Of a stretch of 12,366 nt of DNA, positions 6,138 through 12,366 are shown in pieces (position 1 is the first letter of the stretch; every line of letters starts with the position of its first letter). Where the stretch lies: NCBI GenBank assembly GCA_046590705.1, contig JBKJUK010000193.1, positions 1-12,366 of the forward strand. Reading direction: 5' to 3'. The translations under genes and the position numbers were made by a program. The DNA comes from JBKJUK01 sp046590705. Its GTDB lineage: Bacteria > Acidobacteriota > Thermoanaerobaculia > Gp7-AA8. The notes below the pieces were generated by a model. That model had not been told where the DNA came from and ran no database searches. It saw only the letters and a program-made list of their open reading frames with translations.

Positions 6138-6571
6138 ATGGCGTTAAGTTAAGACGAACGAGCCGGTCTCGCGCGCAGCAGCGGATCTCTTCCTGTAAGG
6201 GCGAATACAAATCCGAATTGCGTCGCCGCTGCGACTGCCATTCCTACGGCGGGCCGGTGATTTCGCGCCGGAGGCGCGGCAGAGGGTAGCCGGTGGCGAA
6301 GCGAAGCGCCGCCACCGGTAAGCTGCCAACAGACATAGCCCGCCCCGGCGGGGCGACAGAATAAGCACGGATAGTGGCCCGAGCCCGCTTCATGCTAGAC
6401 CGGCTACTCGGGAACCGGGACTGCATGGCCGCGTCACTCTGCCGCCCCTGCCGGGGCGGTAAACCGGTATCTCGGTGGAACCGGTGGCGGCGCTTCGCTT
6501 CGCCCACCGGCTACCCTCTTGCGCGCCTCCGGCGCGAAAGGCCGAAGCAAAATCCACTAACTTAACGCCAT
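6138..6571. repeat. 434-bp foldback with 14-bp perfect terminal inverted repeats
   Basis: The ends are ATGGCGTTAAGTTA (6138-6151) and its exact complement (6558-6571). Inside, about 60 bp at 6260-6320 (GCGCCGGAGGCGCG, AGAGGGTAGCCGGTGG, GCGAAGCGAAGCGCC, GCCACCGGT in order) pairs with 6483-6540 at roughly 90 percent. Further in, CCCGCCCCGGCGGGGCG (6339-6355) has a partner near 6442-6459. The centre also folds (CCCGAG at 6378-6383 with CTCGGG near 6407-6412). No frame inside looks like a transposase. It is a non-autonomous mobile element candidate or a complex REP cluster. Confidence 0.65.
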
Positions 6572-6594
6572 GGGCCGTCAGGCTGGATGCAGGC

Positions 6595-6670
6595 GGGGTC
6601 ACATCTTCGGTCTTCTGTTGCCTGATGCGATTTGTAACTGATCGTGAACGGAAAACGAAGACGTGACCCC
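6595..6670. repeat. 76-bp mini inverted-repeat element
   Basis: The ends are GGGGTCACATCTTCG (6595-6609) and CGAAGACGTGACCCC (6656-6670), complementary at 14 of 15 positions. The interior is non-palindromic. Such short elements with GGGGTCA ends recall sequences mobilised by REP-associated tyrosine (Y1) transposases, but no such gene is in the window. Confidence 0.6.
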
Positions 6671-6689
6671 AAGTTCTGACCCCAAGTTC
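6664..6689 (+). repeat. 13-nt perfect tandem duplication at the end of the 76-bp element
   Basis: TGACCCCAAGTTC occurs twice head to tail, at 6664-6676 and 6677-6689. The first copy overlaps the right terminal repeat of the 76-bp element, so the duplication includes the element's end. Confidence 0.75.
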
Positions 6690-6739
6690 TCCTGTCTACG
6701 CGAGGCGAATCCTGCGCATGGGCGAGACCGTCGCGGTTT

Positions 6740-6810
6740 TCGCAGGCCGCCCTGGAAACCTCGCAGGCACCCTCTAGCCATAAGAATTCCACAGGCAGGA
6801 TTGCCTGCGA
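6740..6810. repeat. cluster of TCGCAGGC octamers with a small hairpin
   Basis: TCGCAGGC occurs at 6740-6747 and 6761-6768, and its complement at 6803-6810. The last overlaps a perfect stem CAGGCA-GGAT-TGCCTG (6792-6807). With the elements above this completes the gene-free stretch 5870-6899; I see no supported gene in that kilobase. It lies about 90 nt before the lipoprotein gene and could hold upstream control signals. Confidence 0.4.
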
Positions 6811-6899
6811 TTCGGTCGACGCGCATGCTTCACAGCGAGCATTAGCCTGGTTCCGCCGAACCTGACTCTCCGCTGCAGTCGCTATGGTAGTGTGAATTC

Positions 6900-7253
6900 A
6901 TGAGACTCGCACTCCTGTTGGCTTCCCTCCTTCTATCCGCTGGTTGCTCACATACGTCACCGCGTTCCGACTCCGCAGCAGGGGAACACGCGAAAGGTAT
7001 CCAGAATGTCATCCGTTCCATCGTGCTCTGTGAGACAACCGAGGCCGAACTGAGGGCCTCCCTGGGAATTCCCACCCGAGACGGTCTCCTGCGCGAGCAA
7101 CGCATCGTGAGTTGGATCACCTCGGACGAGGCGGTCACGCAGTACCTGGCGGTGCTGGTCAATGCTGATGGAAAGGTCGCGGATCTCTACTGGGACATAC
7201 CTACCGAGATCCCATGGACTCCCGCCGACCAGTGCGCGAATCGATCGCGCTGA
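6900..7253 (+). CDS. small lipoprotein, possibly BamE/SmpA-like fold
   Basis: This 117-residue protein has a lipoprotein signal: MRLALLLASLLLSAGC, with lipobox LSAG-C at Cys16, so the mature form should be lipidated and sorted to the inner or outer membrane. The body (TTEAELRASLGIPTRDG, then VSWITSD, a strand YLAVLVNADG and VADLYWDIP) follows the order seen in SmpA/OmlA (BamE-like) domains: a helix with G/T-x-x-E-V-x-x-x-L-G-x-P, then strands. That assignment is by pattern only. No Shine-Dalgarno precedes the ATG; a TATGGT (6883-6888) lies 11 nt upstream and could be a -10, which would leave almost no leader. It stands alone, converging on the hydrolase gene, with the repeat cluster upstream. 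Confidence 0.75.
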   Translation: MRLALLLASLLLSAGCSHTSPRSDSAAGEHAKGIQNVIRSIVLCETTEAELRASLGIPTRDGLLREQRIVSWITSDEAVTQYLAVLVNADGKVADLYWDIPTEIPWTPADQCANRSR

Positions 7254-7483
7254 CATCAGCGCTTTAGCTCTCTCAACGACTCCTCGCTGACAAAGCTGAT
7301 GCAGGGAACAAACTGCATAAGTGACTGGCCATCCGAAGGCCCGCTTCACATATGAAACGATCTTCCAGCCTGAGATCGACGTTGGGCCATAGGCGCAATC
7401 GTGCCGCGCTCTCGGCAACGACAGGCTTCTGTTCAGGCTTTTATCCTATGTTCGTAGCGTAGATCGTACACTGCTGCGCGTTG

Positions 7484-8035
7484 TCAGGCGTTCAGTAACA
7501 CCTGCAGTATCGTTCTACCCTCAGGCCACAGGCCGAGCATGGCCAGACTTCCAATGTGACCTCTAGGTCCCAGCAGAACAAATTCCGATTCCCACCCCCG
7601 GGCAAACTCCGTCGCTCGCTCTACCGAAACCCAGGGATCGTCACTGCTTGCTACAACGATGCTTCTGAATGGCAGCGACTCGACCAGCATCGGAGTGAAT
7701 CCCGTCGTTCCAGCCGGGTAGATTGCAGCCTCTACGTCACTGGGAGCGACCAGCATTGCACCGGCCACCGGTCCTCGATGCTCTCGAGACCACCTCGCCA
7801 CCAGCGAGCAACCGAGAGAATGCGCAACCAGAATCGCTGGGGTTGAGCTGGAGACAATCTCGCGATTAAGCTGTTCCACCCAGATCTCGGCCGAAGGCGT
7901 ATACCAATCCCTCTGCTCCACGCGTGTGAATTCAGGATTGGCCTTCTCCCAGTGCGACTGCCAGTGATCCGGACCGGAGTTACCGAGTCCAGGCAGAAGC
8001 AGAACCCGTTGTCTAACTCCTTTTTCTCCGGTCAC
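7484..8035 (-). CDS. RBBP9/YdeN-type alpha/beta serine hydrolase
   Basis: This protein of about 183 residues belongs to the RBBP9 (DUF1234/YdeN) alpha/beta hydrolase family. The opening VLLLPGLGNSGPDHWQSHWE is diagnostic. The nucleophile elbow is AHSLGCS (Ser73), the acid is in SSDDPWVS (Asp132 or 133), and the His is in GPRGHIG (His160), so the triad is intact. The family acts on small ester or amide substrates that are mostly unknown. The start is uncertain: a GTG at 8035 gives the usual family length, a GTG at 8083 adds 16 unusual residues, and a GGAGAAAAAGGAG run lies just before the conserved strand, where only weak start codons exist. It follows proline dehydrogenase by about 112 nt. 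Confidence 0.85.
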   Translation of the reverse strand: MTGEKGVRQRVLLLPGLGNSGPDHWQSHWEKANPEFTRVEQRDWYTPSAEIWVEQLNREIVSSSTPAILVAHSLGCSLVARWSREHRGPVAGAMLVAPSDVEAAIYPAGTTGFTPMLVESLPFRSIVVASSDDPWVSVERATEFARGWESEFVLLGPRGHIGSLAMLGLWPEGRTILQVLLNA

Positions 8036-8147
8036 GATCTCGAGGATGCGCGCGCCTGCCGCAAGGGCGGCCCGCCGGTCCACTTCCAGTTTCTTACTTC
8101 ATCGTTTTGCGTTCTGCCTTCTGCTTTCATCAGTCCGCTCATACCGC

Positions 8148-9068
8148 CTACCGAAACAGATTCTTCAGAATGAAAATAGCGTTGGCCGGCCTCTCCGCTA
8201 GTCGCCGCATGAGATACGGATACCATTCGCTTCCGAATGGAATGTAGATACGAACATTCCATCCGTCGCGAACGAGCTTCTGCTGAAGATCCCGGCGAAT
8301 TCCATACAGCATCTGAAACTCGAACGCGCTCGGCGGAATGGACTCTTTCCTGGCAAAAGCGATCGTGGCCTCGATCATCTTCTCGTCATGCGTGGCGATG
8401 CCGTGATACACGCCGCTCTGAAGCATGATCTGCATGAGTTTGACGTAATTCGCATCGACGTCGGCTTTGTCAGGAAACGCGATTGAAGCGGGTTCCTTGT
8501 ACGCACCCTTGCAGAGACGGATCCTGATTTTTTCCGCGCAGAGTTCACGAACATCCTGCTCGCTCCGCCTCAGGTAGGACTGAATCACTGCTCCGATTGC
8601 GTTGGCATTCCCCGGCTCCGCGTGCAGCTTGCGCACGAAGTCGAGAGTCTTCTGCGTGTAGGCCGAACCTTCCATGTCGATGCGCGCGAAGTTCCCAGCG
8701 CGAGCCGCATGGCCGACCAGGTTACTGCTCAGGGCATGGGCAAGTTCCGGATCGACATCGAGTCCCATGTGCGTGAGTTTCAAACTCACGTTGGCGTTCA
8801 GCTTCTCTCCCGCGATCGCTTCGAGCATCTGGTGATAAAGCTCGGCGCTTTCTTTGGCCTCGGCCGCGTTCGTGACGTTCTCGCCGAGATTGTCGACGCT
8901 CACACTCATCCCGAGGCGGTTCACCTCTCTGGTGGCGGACAGGGCATCTTCCACACTCATCCCGGCCACGAAGCGGCGGGACATTCGTTGCCCGAGAAAC
9001 GATTTTTCGGCCATCGACCGTAAAGCTCTGCTCTCTGAGAGCTTGATAAAAAAAGCACGCATGATCAT
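8148..9068 (-). CDS. proline dehydrogenase, monofunctional (FAD-dependent)
   Basis: This 306-residue enzyme oxidises L-proline to 1-pyrroline-5-carboxylate, passing electrons from FAD to quinone at the membrane. It is a stand-alone ProDH barrel, not fused to P5C dehydrogenase. Family motifs in order: SVSVDNLGE (55-63), NVSLKLTHMGLD (93-104), FARIDMEGSAYT (117-128), IRLCKGAYKEP (183-193), IATHDE (224-229), FEFQMLYGIR (249-258), RIYIPFGSEWYPYLMRR (273-289) and LAERPAN (290-296). The last blocks bind substrate and FAD. Length fits the Bacillus and Deinococcus type. No P5C dehydrogenase or regulator is nearby, so the pathway partner must be elsewhere. I chose the first of two nearby ATGs (9068); GAGG lies 11 nt upstream, a weak match. 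Confidence 0.95.
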   Translation of the reverse strand: MIMRAFFIKLSESRALRSMAEKSFLGQRMSRRFVAGMSVEDALSATREVNRLGMSVSVDNLGENVTNAAEAKESAELYHQMLEAIAGEKLNANVSLKLTHMGLDVDPELAHALSSNLVGHAARAGNFARIDMEGSAYTQKTLDFVRKLHAEPGNANAIGAVIQSYLRRSEQDVRELCAEKIRIRLCKGAYKEPASIAFPDKADVDANYVKLMQIMLQSGVYHGIATHDEKMIEATIAFARKESIPPSAFEFQMLYGIRRDLQQKLVRDGWNVRIYIPFGSEWYPYLMRRLAERPANAIFILKNLFR

Positions 9069-9166
9069 GCGATTGATCGCCTCGAAAAAGTTTTGATCAG
9101 CACGAAATGAAAGGCAGACTGTCGAGTCCGCAGTTCAGGCCGGCATCACGCGATGAGTATAGAACC

Positions 9167-9925
9167 TCAGCTGGTCAATGAAGCCCTGGCAAGAGTAATC
9201 GCACAGACTCGCTCCGCACCCGCAGCCATAAGTGGTCGAGCGCAGTTCTCGAGAGTCGCACCCGTCGTGCAGACGTCATCCACGAGCAGAATCGACAAAC
9301 CGCGCACGTTTTCCTCTGCCTGATAGGCTCCGCGCGCGTTCTCCTGCCTTCCCGCGCGGGAAAGCGACGACTGGGGCGGTGCGGTGCGGCTTCGAGAGAG
9401 AAGTGACGGGCGGAGAGGAAGCGCGGTCAGCGCTGCGACTTCGCGCGCAAGCAGCAGAGCCTGATTGTATCCGCGGCGCTTGAGTCGTCCCCGGTCCATT
9501 GGAATCGTACTCACGCAGTCAAAGGAAAGATCTGCCCGCATTTGCAGCGTCCTCACCAGCAGATCGGCCATGGGAGCGGCCAGAAACGAATGCCCTTCGA
9601 ATTTGAACGCCCGAATGGCCGCCTCCAACCCCGAAGAGTAATCACCCCATGCCTCGATCCAGTCGAGAGAACTGCTGCCACTACTGCACTCGATACAGAT
9701 CGGACGGCTCGAGTCTGTACTGGCAACGCCGATCAGGACAGCACATTTGCGGCATTTACCACCCTTGATCTCAGGGAGCGCCTCCCAGCATTCGAGACAG
9801 CACGAACCGACGCGCCGTTTCCATGGGAGATCCTTCCTGCAGATGACGCAGTCCGACTGCAGAACGATTCTGCCCAACTCGCGTCCAATGGAGGTAATGA
9901 CGGTTCTGGTGAGAGTCGAAAGCAC
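9167..9925 (-). CDS. comF: ComF family phosphoribosyltransferase-like protein
   Basis: This 252-residue protein has the ComF architecture. The N-terminal zinc-binding part has Cys pairs CVIC (26-29), CCLEC (42-46), CRKC (58-61) and CIEC (77-80). A linker carries AIRAFKFEG (102-110), and the PRTase domain has KRRGYNQALLLA (149-160) and the PRPP loop ILLVDDVCTTGAT (212-224). ComF is needed for late steps of DNA uptake in competent Bacillus and Haemophilus, probably in bringing single strands into the cytoplasm. In most genomes its presence alone does not prove competence. The start is a GTG at 9925; a nearby ATG is out of frame. No Shine-Dalgarno is seen, but TAAGAT ends 6 nt before the GTG, so a leaderless transcript is possible. 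It is divergent from the outer-membrane protein gene. Confidence 0.92.
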   Translation of the reverse strand: MLSTLTRTVITSIGRELGRIVLQSDCVICRKDLPWKRRVGSCCLECWEALPEIKGGKCRKCAVLIGVASTDSSRPICIECSSGSSSLDWIEAWGDYSSGLEAAIRAFKFEGHSFLAAPMADLLVRTLQMRADLSFDCVSTIPMDRGRLKRRGYNQALLLAREVAALTALPLRPSLLSRSRTAPPQSSLSRAGRQENARGAYQAEENVRGLSILLVDDVCTTGATLENCARPLMAAGAERVCAITLARASLTS

Positions 9926-9983
9926 GCGATCATCTTATCGCGTGAAGACCACGATCAGCTTTCAATTGAGTTCTGCAAGCGGC

Positions 9984-10019
9984 CGTCATTCCGAGTGAGC
10001 ACACGAAGCAGGGGTTTCC
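9984..10019 (+). repeat. half-copy related to the 2666-2842 foldback arms
   Basis: CGTCATTCCGAGTGAGC (9984-10000) is the outer-arm sequence of the foldback at 2666 with one inserted T/G difference. It is followed by a GAAGCAGGGG block instead of GAAGAGGAATC. No inverted partner is nearby. It lies in the 187-nt divergent gap between the comF start and the outer-membrane protein promoter. Confidence 0.55.
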
Positions 10020-10076
10020 TTGTTTCGCTTCGAAGTATTTGATTTGGATCTGCACGACAACCAGGAGATCGACGAT

Positions 10077-10105
10077 TTGAAAGCACCTGTTCGATTGCAT
10101 ATAGT
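10077..10105 (+). promoter_or_regulatory. near-consensus sigma-70-type promoter for a leaderless transcript
   Basis: TTGAAA (10077-10082) and TATAGT (10100-10105) are separated by exactly 17 nt. The ATG of the outer-membrane protein begins 7 nt after the -10, about where transcription should start. A GAGG sits only 3 nt from the ATG, too close to act well as a ribosome binding site. Confidence 0.75.
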
Positions 10106-10112
10106 GAGGCCC

Positions 10113-10643
10113 ATGAAACGACTTCTTCTTTCCGTTACTCTGATCACCTTCCTGACGCCCGCGATTCAGGCGCAGAGTTCCGCAGTGGGGTTCAACCTCG
10201 GTGGAGCCACCTCTGCTGCCGATAACATCGAACTCGACTTCAGCAGCGGTATCCGTGAAATCTATTACTCGCTCGAACTCGAGCCGGGAACGGCGCTGAA
10301 GCTCAAGGCGGGACAGGCCGACGCTGAAGACCTCCGCTTCGAGACCTCGACTCCCTCCAGGTTCGTGACCCGGGCCGGCGAGATCGACTACGTTCAGGCG
10401 CTCATCGAGTATCGCTTTTACGAGATCTTCGGTTCGACCAGCCTGTTCGCCGGCCCTTCCATGTACCGGCAGCGCGGCGGCGGTGAGAGCGAGACCAACT
10501 ACGGCCTGGCGGGCGGAGTGAACGCCACATTTCCGGTCACGCGCAGATTCGGGCTCACCGGTGAGCTTGCCTATCACTGGGCTGCATTCGAGAAAGAGTA
10601 CCGGTTCATCACCGCTTCCGGCGGAATCCGATTCGCTTTCTGA
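10113..10643 (+). CDS. small outer-membrane beta-barrel protein candidate
   Basis: This 176-residue protein starts with a clean signal peptide, MKRLLLSVTLITFLTPAIQA, with cleavage predicted after AQA or AQ (about residue 21). The mature part alternates polar and apolar residues in short strands (REIYYSLELEPG, DYVQALIEYRFYE, SLFAGPSMYRQ, FGLTGELAYHWAAF, RFITASGGIRFAF). It ends in Phe, the classic signal for BAM-dependent insertion. These features fit an eight-strand OmpW/OmpA-barrel-sized protein, but I recognise no specific family. The frame is open 31 codons further upstream, but the promoter and signal peptide fix the start at 10113. It is divergent from comF and followed by 207 nt with no supported gene before the CBS gene. 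Confidence 0.8.
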   Translation: MKRLLLSVTLITFLTPAIQAQSSAVGFNLGGATSAADNIELDFSSGIREIYYSLELEPGTALKLKAGQADAEDLRFETSTPSRFVTRAGEIDYVQALIEYRFYEIFGSTSLFAGPSMYRQRGGGESETNYGLAGGVNATFPVTRRFGLTGELAYHWAAFEKEYRFITASGGIRFAF

Positions 10644-10850
10644 GTCTCAACCCATATTTCTCACGATGTTTCGTGGCGAGGACGTGAAAAGCGGCCTGGA
10701 TGCGAGGCGCAGGGTTGAGCCTGCTGGAAACGCAGCTGAACACTCTCGCGGCGGACATTCAGTATTTAGAAGCGCGTTTTTTGCGCTGCACACGCCGTCG
10801 CGGGGCACATCAATTGCTAAGAGTCCAGCAAGCAGTAGACGGAGGAATTG

Positions 10851-11309
10851 ATGGCTCACAACAAAGGAAACGAACGTGTTCGCGACATCATGACGACTGG
10901 TGTAAAAACAATCGCTGGTACTGCCAATCTGCAGGAACTCGCGAAGCTCATGAGCGACCACGACATCGGAGCAGTCCCAGTCGTAGAGGTGGCCGGTAAC
11001 GGCAAGGTGATCGGGATCGTCACTGACAGGGACATCGTGATTCGAGCCGTAGCGCAAGGCAAGGTTCCAGCCGAGGTCGAGGTTTCGCAAGTGATGTCGA
11101 GCCGAATCTTCACGGTCCGTGAAGACGATGATCTGGACAAAGTTTTCAAGCTGATGAGCGAAAAGCAGGTTCGTCGGGTGCCGGTGGTCGATGCTGAGGA
11201 CAGAATCGTCGGCATCATCGCGCAGGCCGACGTTGCAACCGAGTCCGACGAATCGAAGAAAATCGCGAACGTCATCGAGAGCATTTCCGAGCCCGCAGGC
11301 AATCACTAG
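10851..11309 (+). CDS. two-CBS-domain protein
   Basis: This 152-residue protein is a stand-alone CBS pair (Bateman module). The first CBS runs about 9-68 (VRDIMTTGVKTI, then IGAVPVVEV, KVIGIVTDRDIVIRA). The second runs about 77-135 (VSQVMSSRIFTV, then VRRVPVVDAEDRIVGIIAQADVA). Such pairs bind adenosine nucleotides in the groove between the domains and act as energy or redox sensors, often through an unlinked partner. No effector domain is fused and no obvious partner is adjacent. The start is the ATG at 10851, with GGAGG 5 nt upstream; a TTG just before it is in frame but has no spacing. A short GC hairpin follows the stop. Confidence 0.92.
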   Translation: MAHNKGNERVRDIMTTGVKTIAGTANLQELAKLMSDHDIGAVPVVEVAGNGKVIGIVTDRDIVIRAVAQGKVPAEVEVSQVMSSRIFTVREDDDLDKVFKLMSEKQVRRVPVVDAEDRIVGIIAQADVATESDESKKIANVIESISEPAGNH

Positions 11310-11339
11310 GTCCGACCTCATCCCCGTGACGTGACGTAG

Positions 11340-11358
11340 GGGCGAACTGCGTTCGCCC
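11340..11358 (+). terminator. GC hairpin after the CBS gene
   Basis: GGGCGAAC (11340-11347) pairs perfectly with GTTCGCCC (11351-11358) around a 3-nt loop, 30 nt past the CBS stop. The following bases are C-rich rather than T-rich, so it is a weak intrinsic terminator at best. Confidence 0.5.
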
Positions 11359-11436
11359 GCTCCCCCGGCTGATTTCTCAACAGTCATTGGAGAGCGGGCG
11401 CGCGCAAGACACACCCTCACAAACCAGGCTTCCCGT

Positions 11437-11442
11437 TACAAT
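11437..11442 (+). promoter_or_regulatory. possible -10 element of the dipeptidase gene
   Basis: TACAAT lies 20 nt before the ATG, leaving room for a short leader that includes the GGGAG ribosome binding site. No convincing -35 is seen 16-18 nt upstream. Confidence 0.4.
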
Positions 11443-11462
11443 GCACGCCTACGGGAGACCAG

Positions 11463-12366
11463 ATGAAAATCCGTTTCGCACTACTTCCACTCGTGGTGAT
11501 GATGTCGGCCTGTGCCACTGTACCCGCAAACGACGGATCAGTTCCGGCGGCCCGCTCGTCTGCACTCCACATGTCGGCTCTCGTCGTCGACACACATGCC
11601 GACACACCGACCGAGTACCTGGAATCTCCTTTCGATCTCGGTGTCAGCAACACTCGGGGACATCTCGACTATCCACGGATGAAAGCTGGAGGCCTCGACG
11701 CGGAGTTCTTCGTGGCCTACGTCCCTGCCAGGTATGCCGGAAAGGGCGCTGCTGCGTTCTGTCTGAAGATCATGGAAACGATTCACGAGATGGTGGAGCG
11801 CAGTCCGGACCAGGCCACCTTCGCCCGTTCGAGCGCAGACATCGAGCGCATCGTACCCACCGGGAAGCGAGCCATTCTCATAGGCATCGAAGGTGGCCAC
11901 GCCATCGAAGATTCACTGGCCCTTCTCCGAGGCTTCTACCGTCTGGGTGCCCGTTACATGACGCTCACGCACACAAACAACAACAACTGGGCAGACTCCT
12001 CGGGGCAGGAGCCAAAGCACAACGGACTCACCGATTTCGGCCGGGAAGTCGTGCTCGAGATGAATCGTCTCGGCATGATGGTGGATATCTCACACGTGAG
12101 CGACAAGACTTTCTACGACACCATTGCCACCTCGCAGGCACCGGTCATTGCCTCCCACTCATCAGCGCGGGCGATTGCGGACGTCCCGCGAAACATGTCC
12201 GACGACATGCTCCGGGCCACGGCAAAGAATGGCGGCGTGATCATGGTCAACTTTTTCAGTGCCTTCGGCTCAGACGAAGTGGCAAGGGCCAGAAAGGACC
12301 GAGATCTGAAGTTCGCTCCGGACGTCGCAGCGCTTCGCACTCGTTACCCCGATGAGGGGCCTGACT
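11463..12366 (+). CDS. membrane dipeptidase (peptidase M19), lipoprotein, 3' end missing
   Basis: This frame is open from the ATG at 11463 to the window edge, giving 301 residues without a stop. It encodes a zinc peptidase of the M19 renal-dipeptidase family, which cleaves dipeptides (also some D-amino-acid or beta-lactam-like ones). Metal ligands are visible: DTHADTP (His and Asp, about 44-50), the bridging Glu in GIEGGHA (about 142-148), and His in DISHVSDK and ASHSSARA. The N-terminus is a lipoprotein signal, MKIRFALLPLVVMMSAC, with Cys17 as the lipid site, so it should be anchored in the periplasm. GGGAG lies 7 nt before the ATG. Full-length members are about 400 residues, so roughly a quarter is off the window. 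A 322-residue frame in another phase across the same DNA is an artefact. Confidence 0.93.
   Translation, partial: MKIRFALLPLVVMMSACATVPANDGSVPAARSSALHMSALVVDTHADTPTEYLESPFDLGVSNTRGHLDYPRMKAGGLDAEFFVAYVPARYAGKGAAAFCLKIMETIHEMVERSPDQATFARSSADIERIVPTGKRAILIGIEGGHAIEDSLALLRGFYRLGARYMTLTHTNNNNWADSSGQEPKHNGLTDFGREVVLEMNRLGMMVDISHVSDKTFYDTIATSQAPVIASHSSARAIADVPRNMSDDMLRATAKNGGVIMVNFFSAFGSDEVARARKDRDLKFAPDVAALRTRYPDEGPD

Noticed and set aside
9930..10577. 215-codon leftward frame across the outer-membrane protein
   Set aside because: It is antisense to a protein with signal peptide and promoter, and its C-terminal part translates the CGTCATTCCGA repeat.
10647..11420. 257-codon leftward frame across the CBS gene
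   Set aside because: It is antisense to an unmistakable two-CBS protein with a GGAGG site and has no family features.
11387..12355. 322-codon rightward frame rich in Arg, His and Ser
   Set aside because: It is out of phase with the M19 dipeptidase, has low-complexity basic composition and no recognisable motif; it is a GC-driven shadow.

Overview
The window looks like a chromosomal segment from a free-living, probably aerobic, Gram-negative bacterium of moderate to high GC. It encodes a PQQ-type aldose dehydrogenase, a proline dehydrogenase, two lipobox-bearing lipoproteins and an outer-membrane beta-barrel candidate. Dispersed palindromic repeats fill several intergenic gaps, a habit I associate with Acidobacteriota and similar soil lineages. 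That assignment is inference and weak. No phage, plasmid, CRISPR, rRNA or tRNA signal was seen.

Layout. 1-628 carries no convincing complete gene, only a possible leftward gene start at the left edge and a large nested inverted repeat (83-430). 629-2520 is leftward: a 29-residue Lys-rich protein (2431-2520), then TPR protein, DUF2750 protein and GNAT acetyltransferase packed as a likely operon (2335 to 1095), then a short HPF/RaiA ribosome-hibernation factor (629-1000). 2521-2882 holds a foldback element. 2883-5121 is a leftward pair: a PQQ-dependent sugar dehydrogenase followed 31 nt later by a tail-anchored AAA+ ATPase. 5324-5869 is a five-helix membrane protein with a TTG start. 5870-6899 is about 1 kb without genes, packed with four or five unrelated repeat structures. 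6900-7253 is a small rightward lipoprotein. 7484-9925 is leftward: ComF-like protein, proline dehydrogenase and RBBP9-type serine hydrolase. From 10113 the strand switches to rightward: a small outer-membrane protein, a two-CBS-domain protein, and a membrane dipeptidase that runs off the right edge.

How the genes fit together. The content is housekeeping and catabolic: proline oxidation, periplasmic sugar oxidation, dipeptide hydrolysis, ribosome hibernation, DNA-uptake-type PRTase and nucleotide-sensing CBS domains. No defence or biosynthetic cluster is visible. The most unusual material is noncoding: three copies of one double-hairpin repeat family (two in inverted REPIN-like arrangement), a symmetric four-arm foldback, a 434-bp foldback with 14-bp perfect terminal inverted repeats, a 76-bp mini-element next to a tandem 13-mer, and a decayed 15-nt tandem repeat that reads as pentapeptide repeats. 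Other points of interest are a near-consensus promoter that should give a leaderless mRNA, and an AAA+ ATPase whose membrane anchor sits at the opposite end from Msp1.
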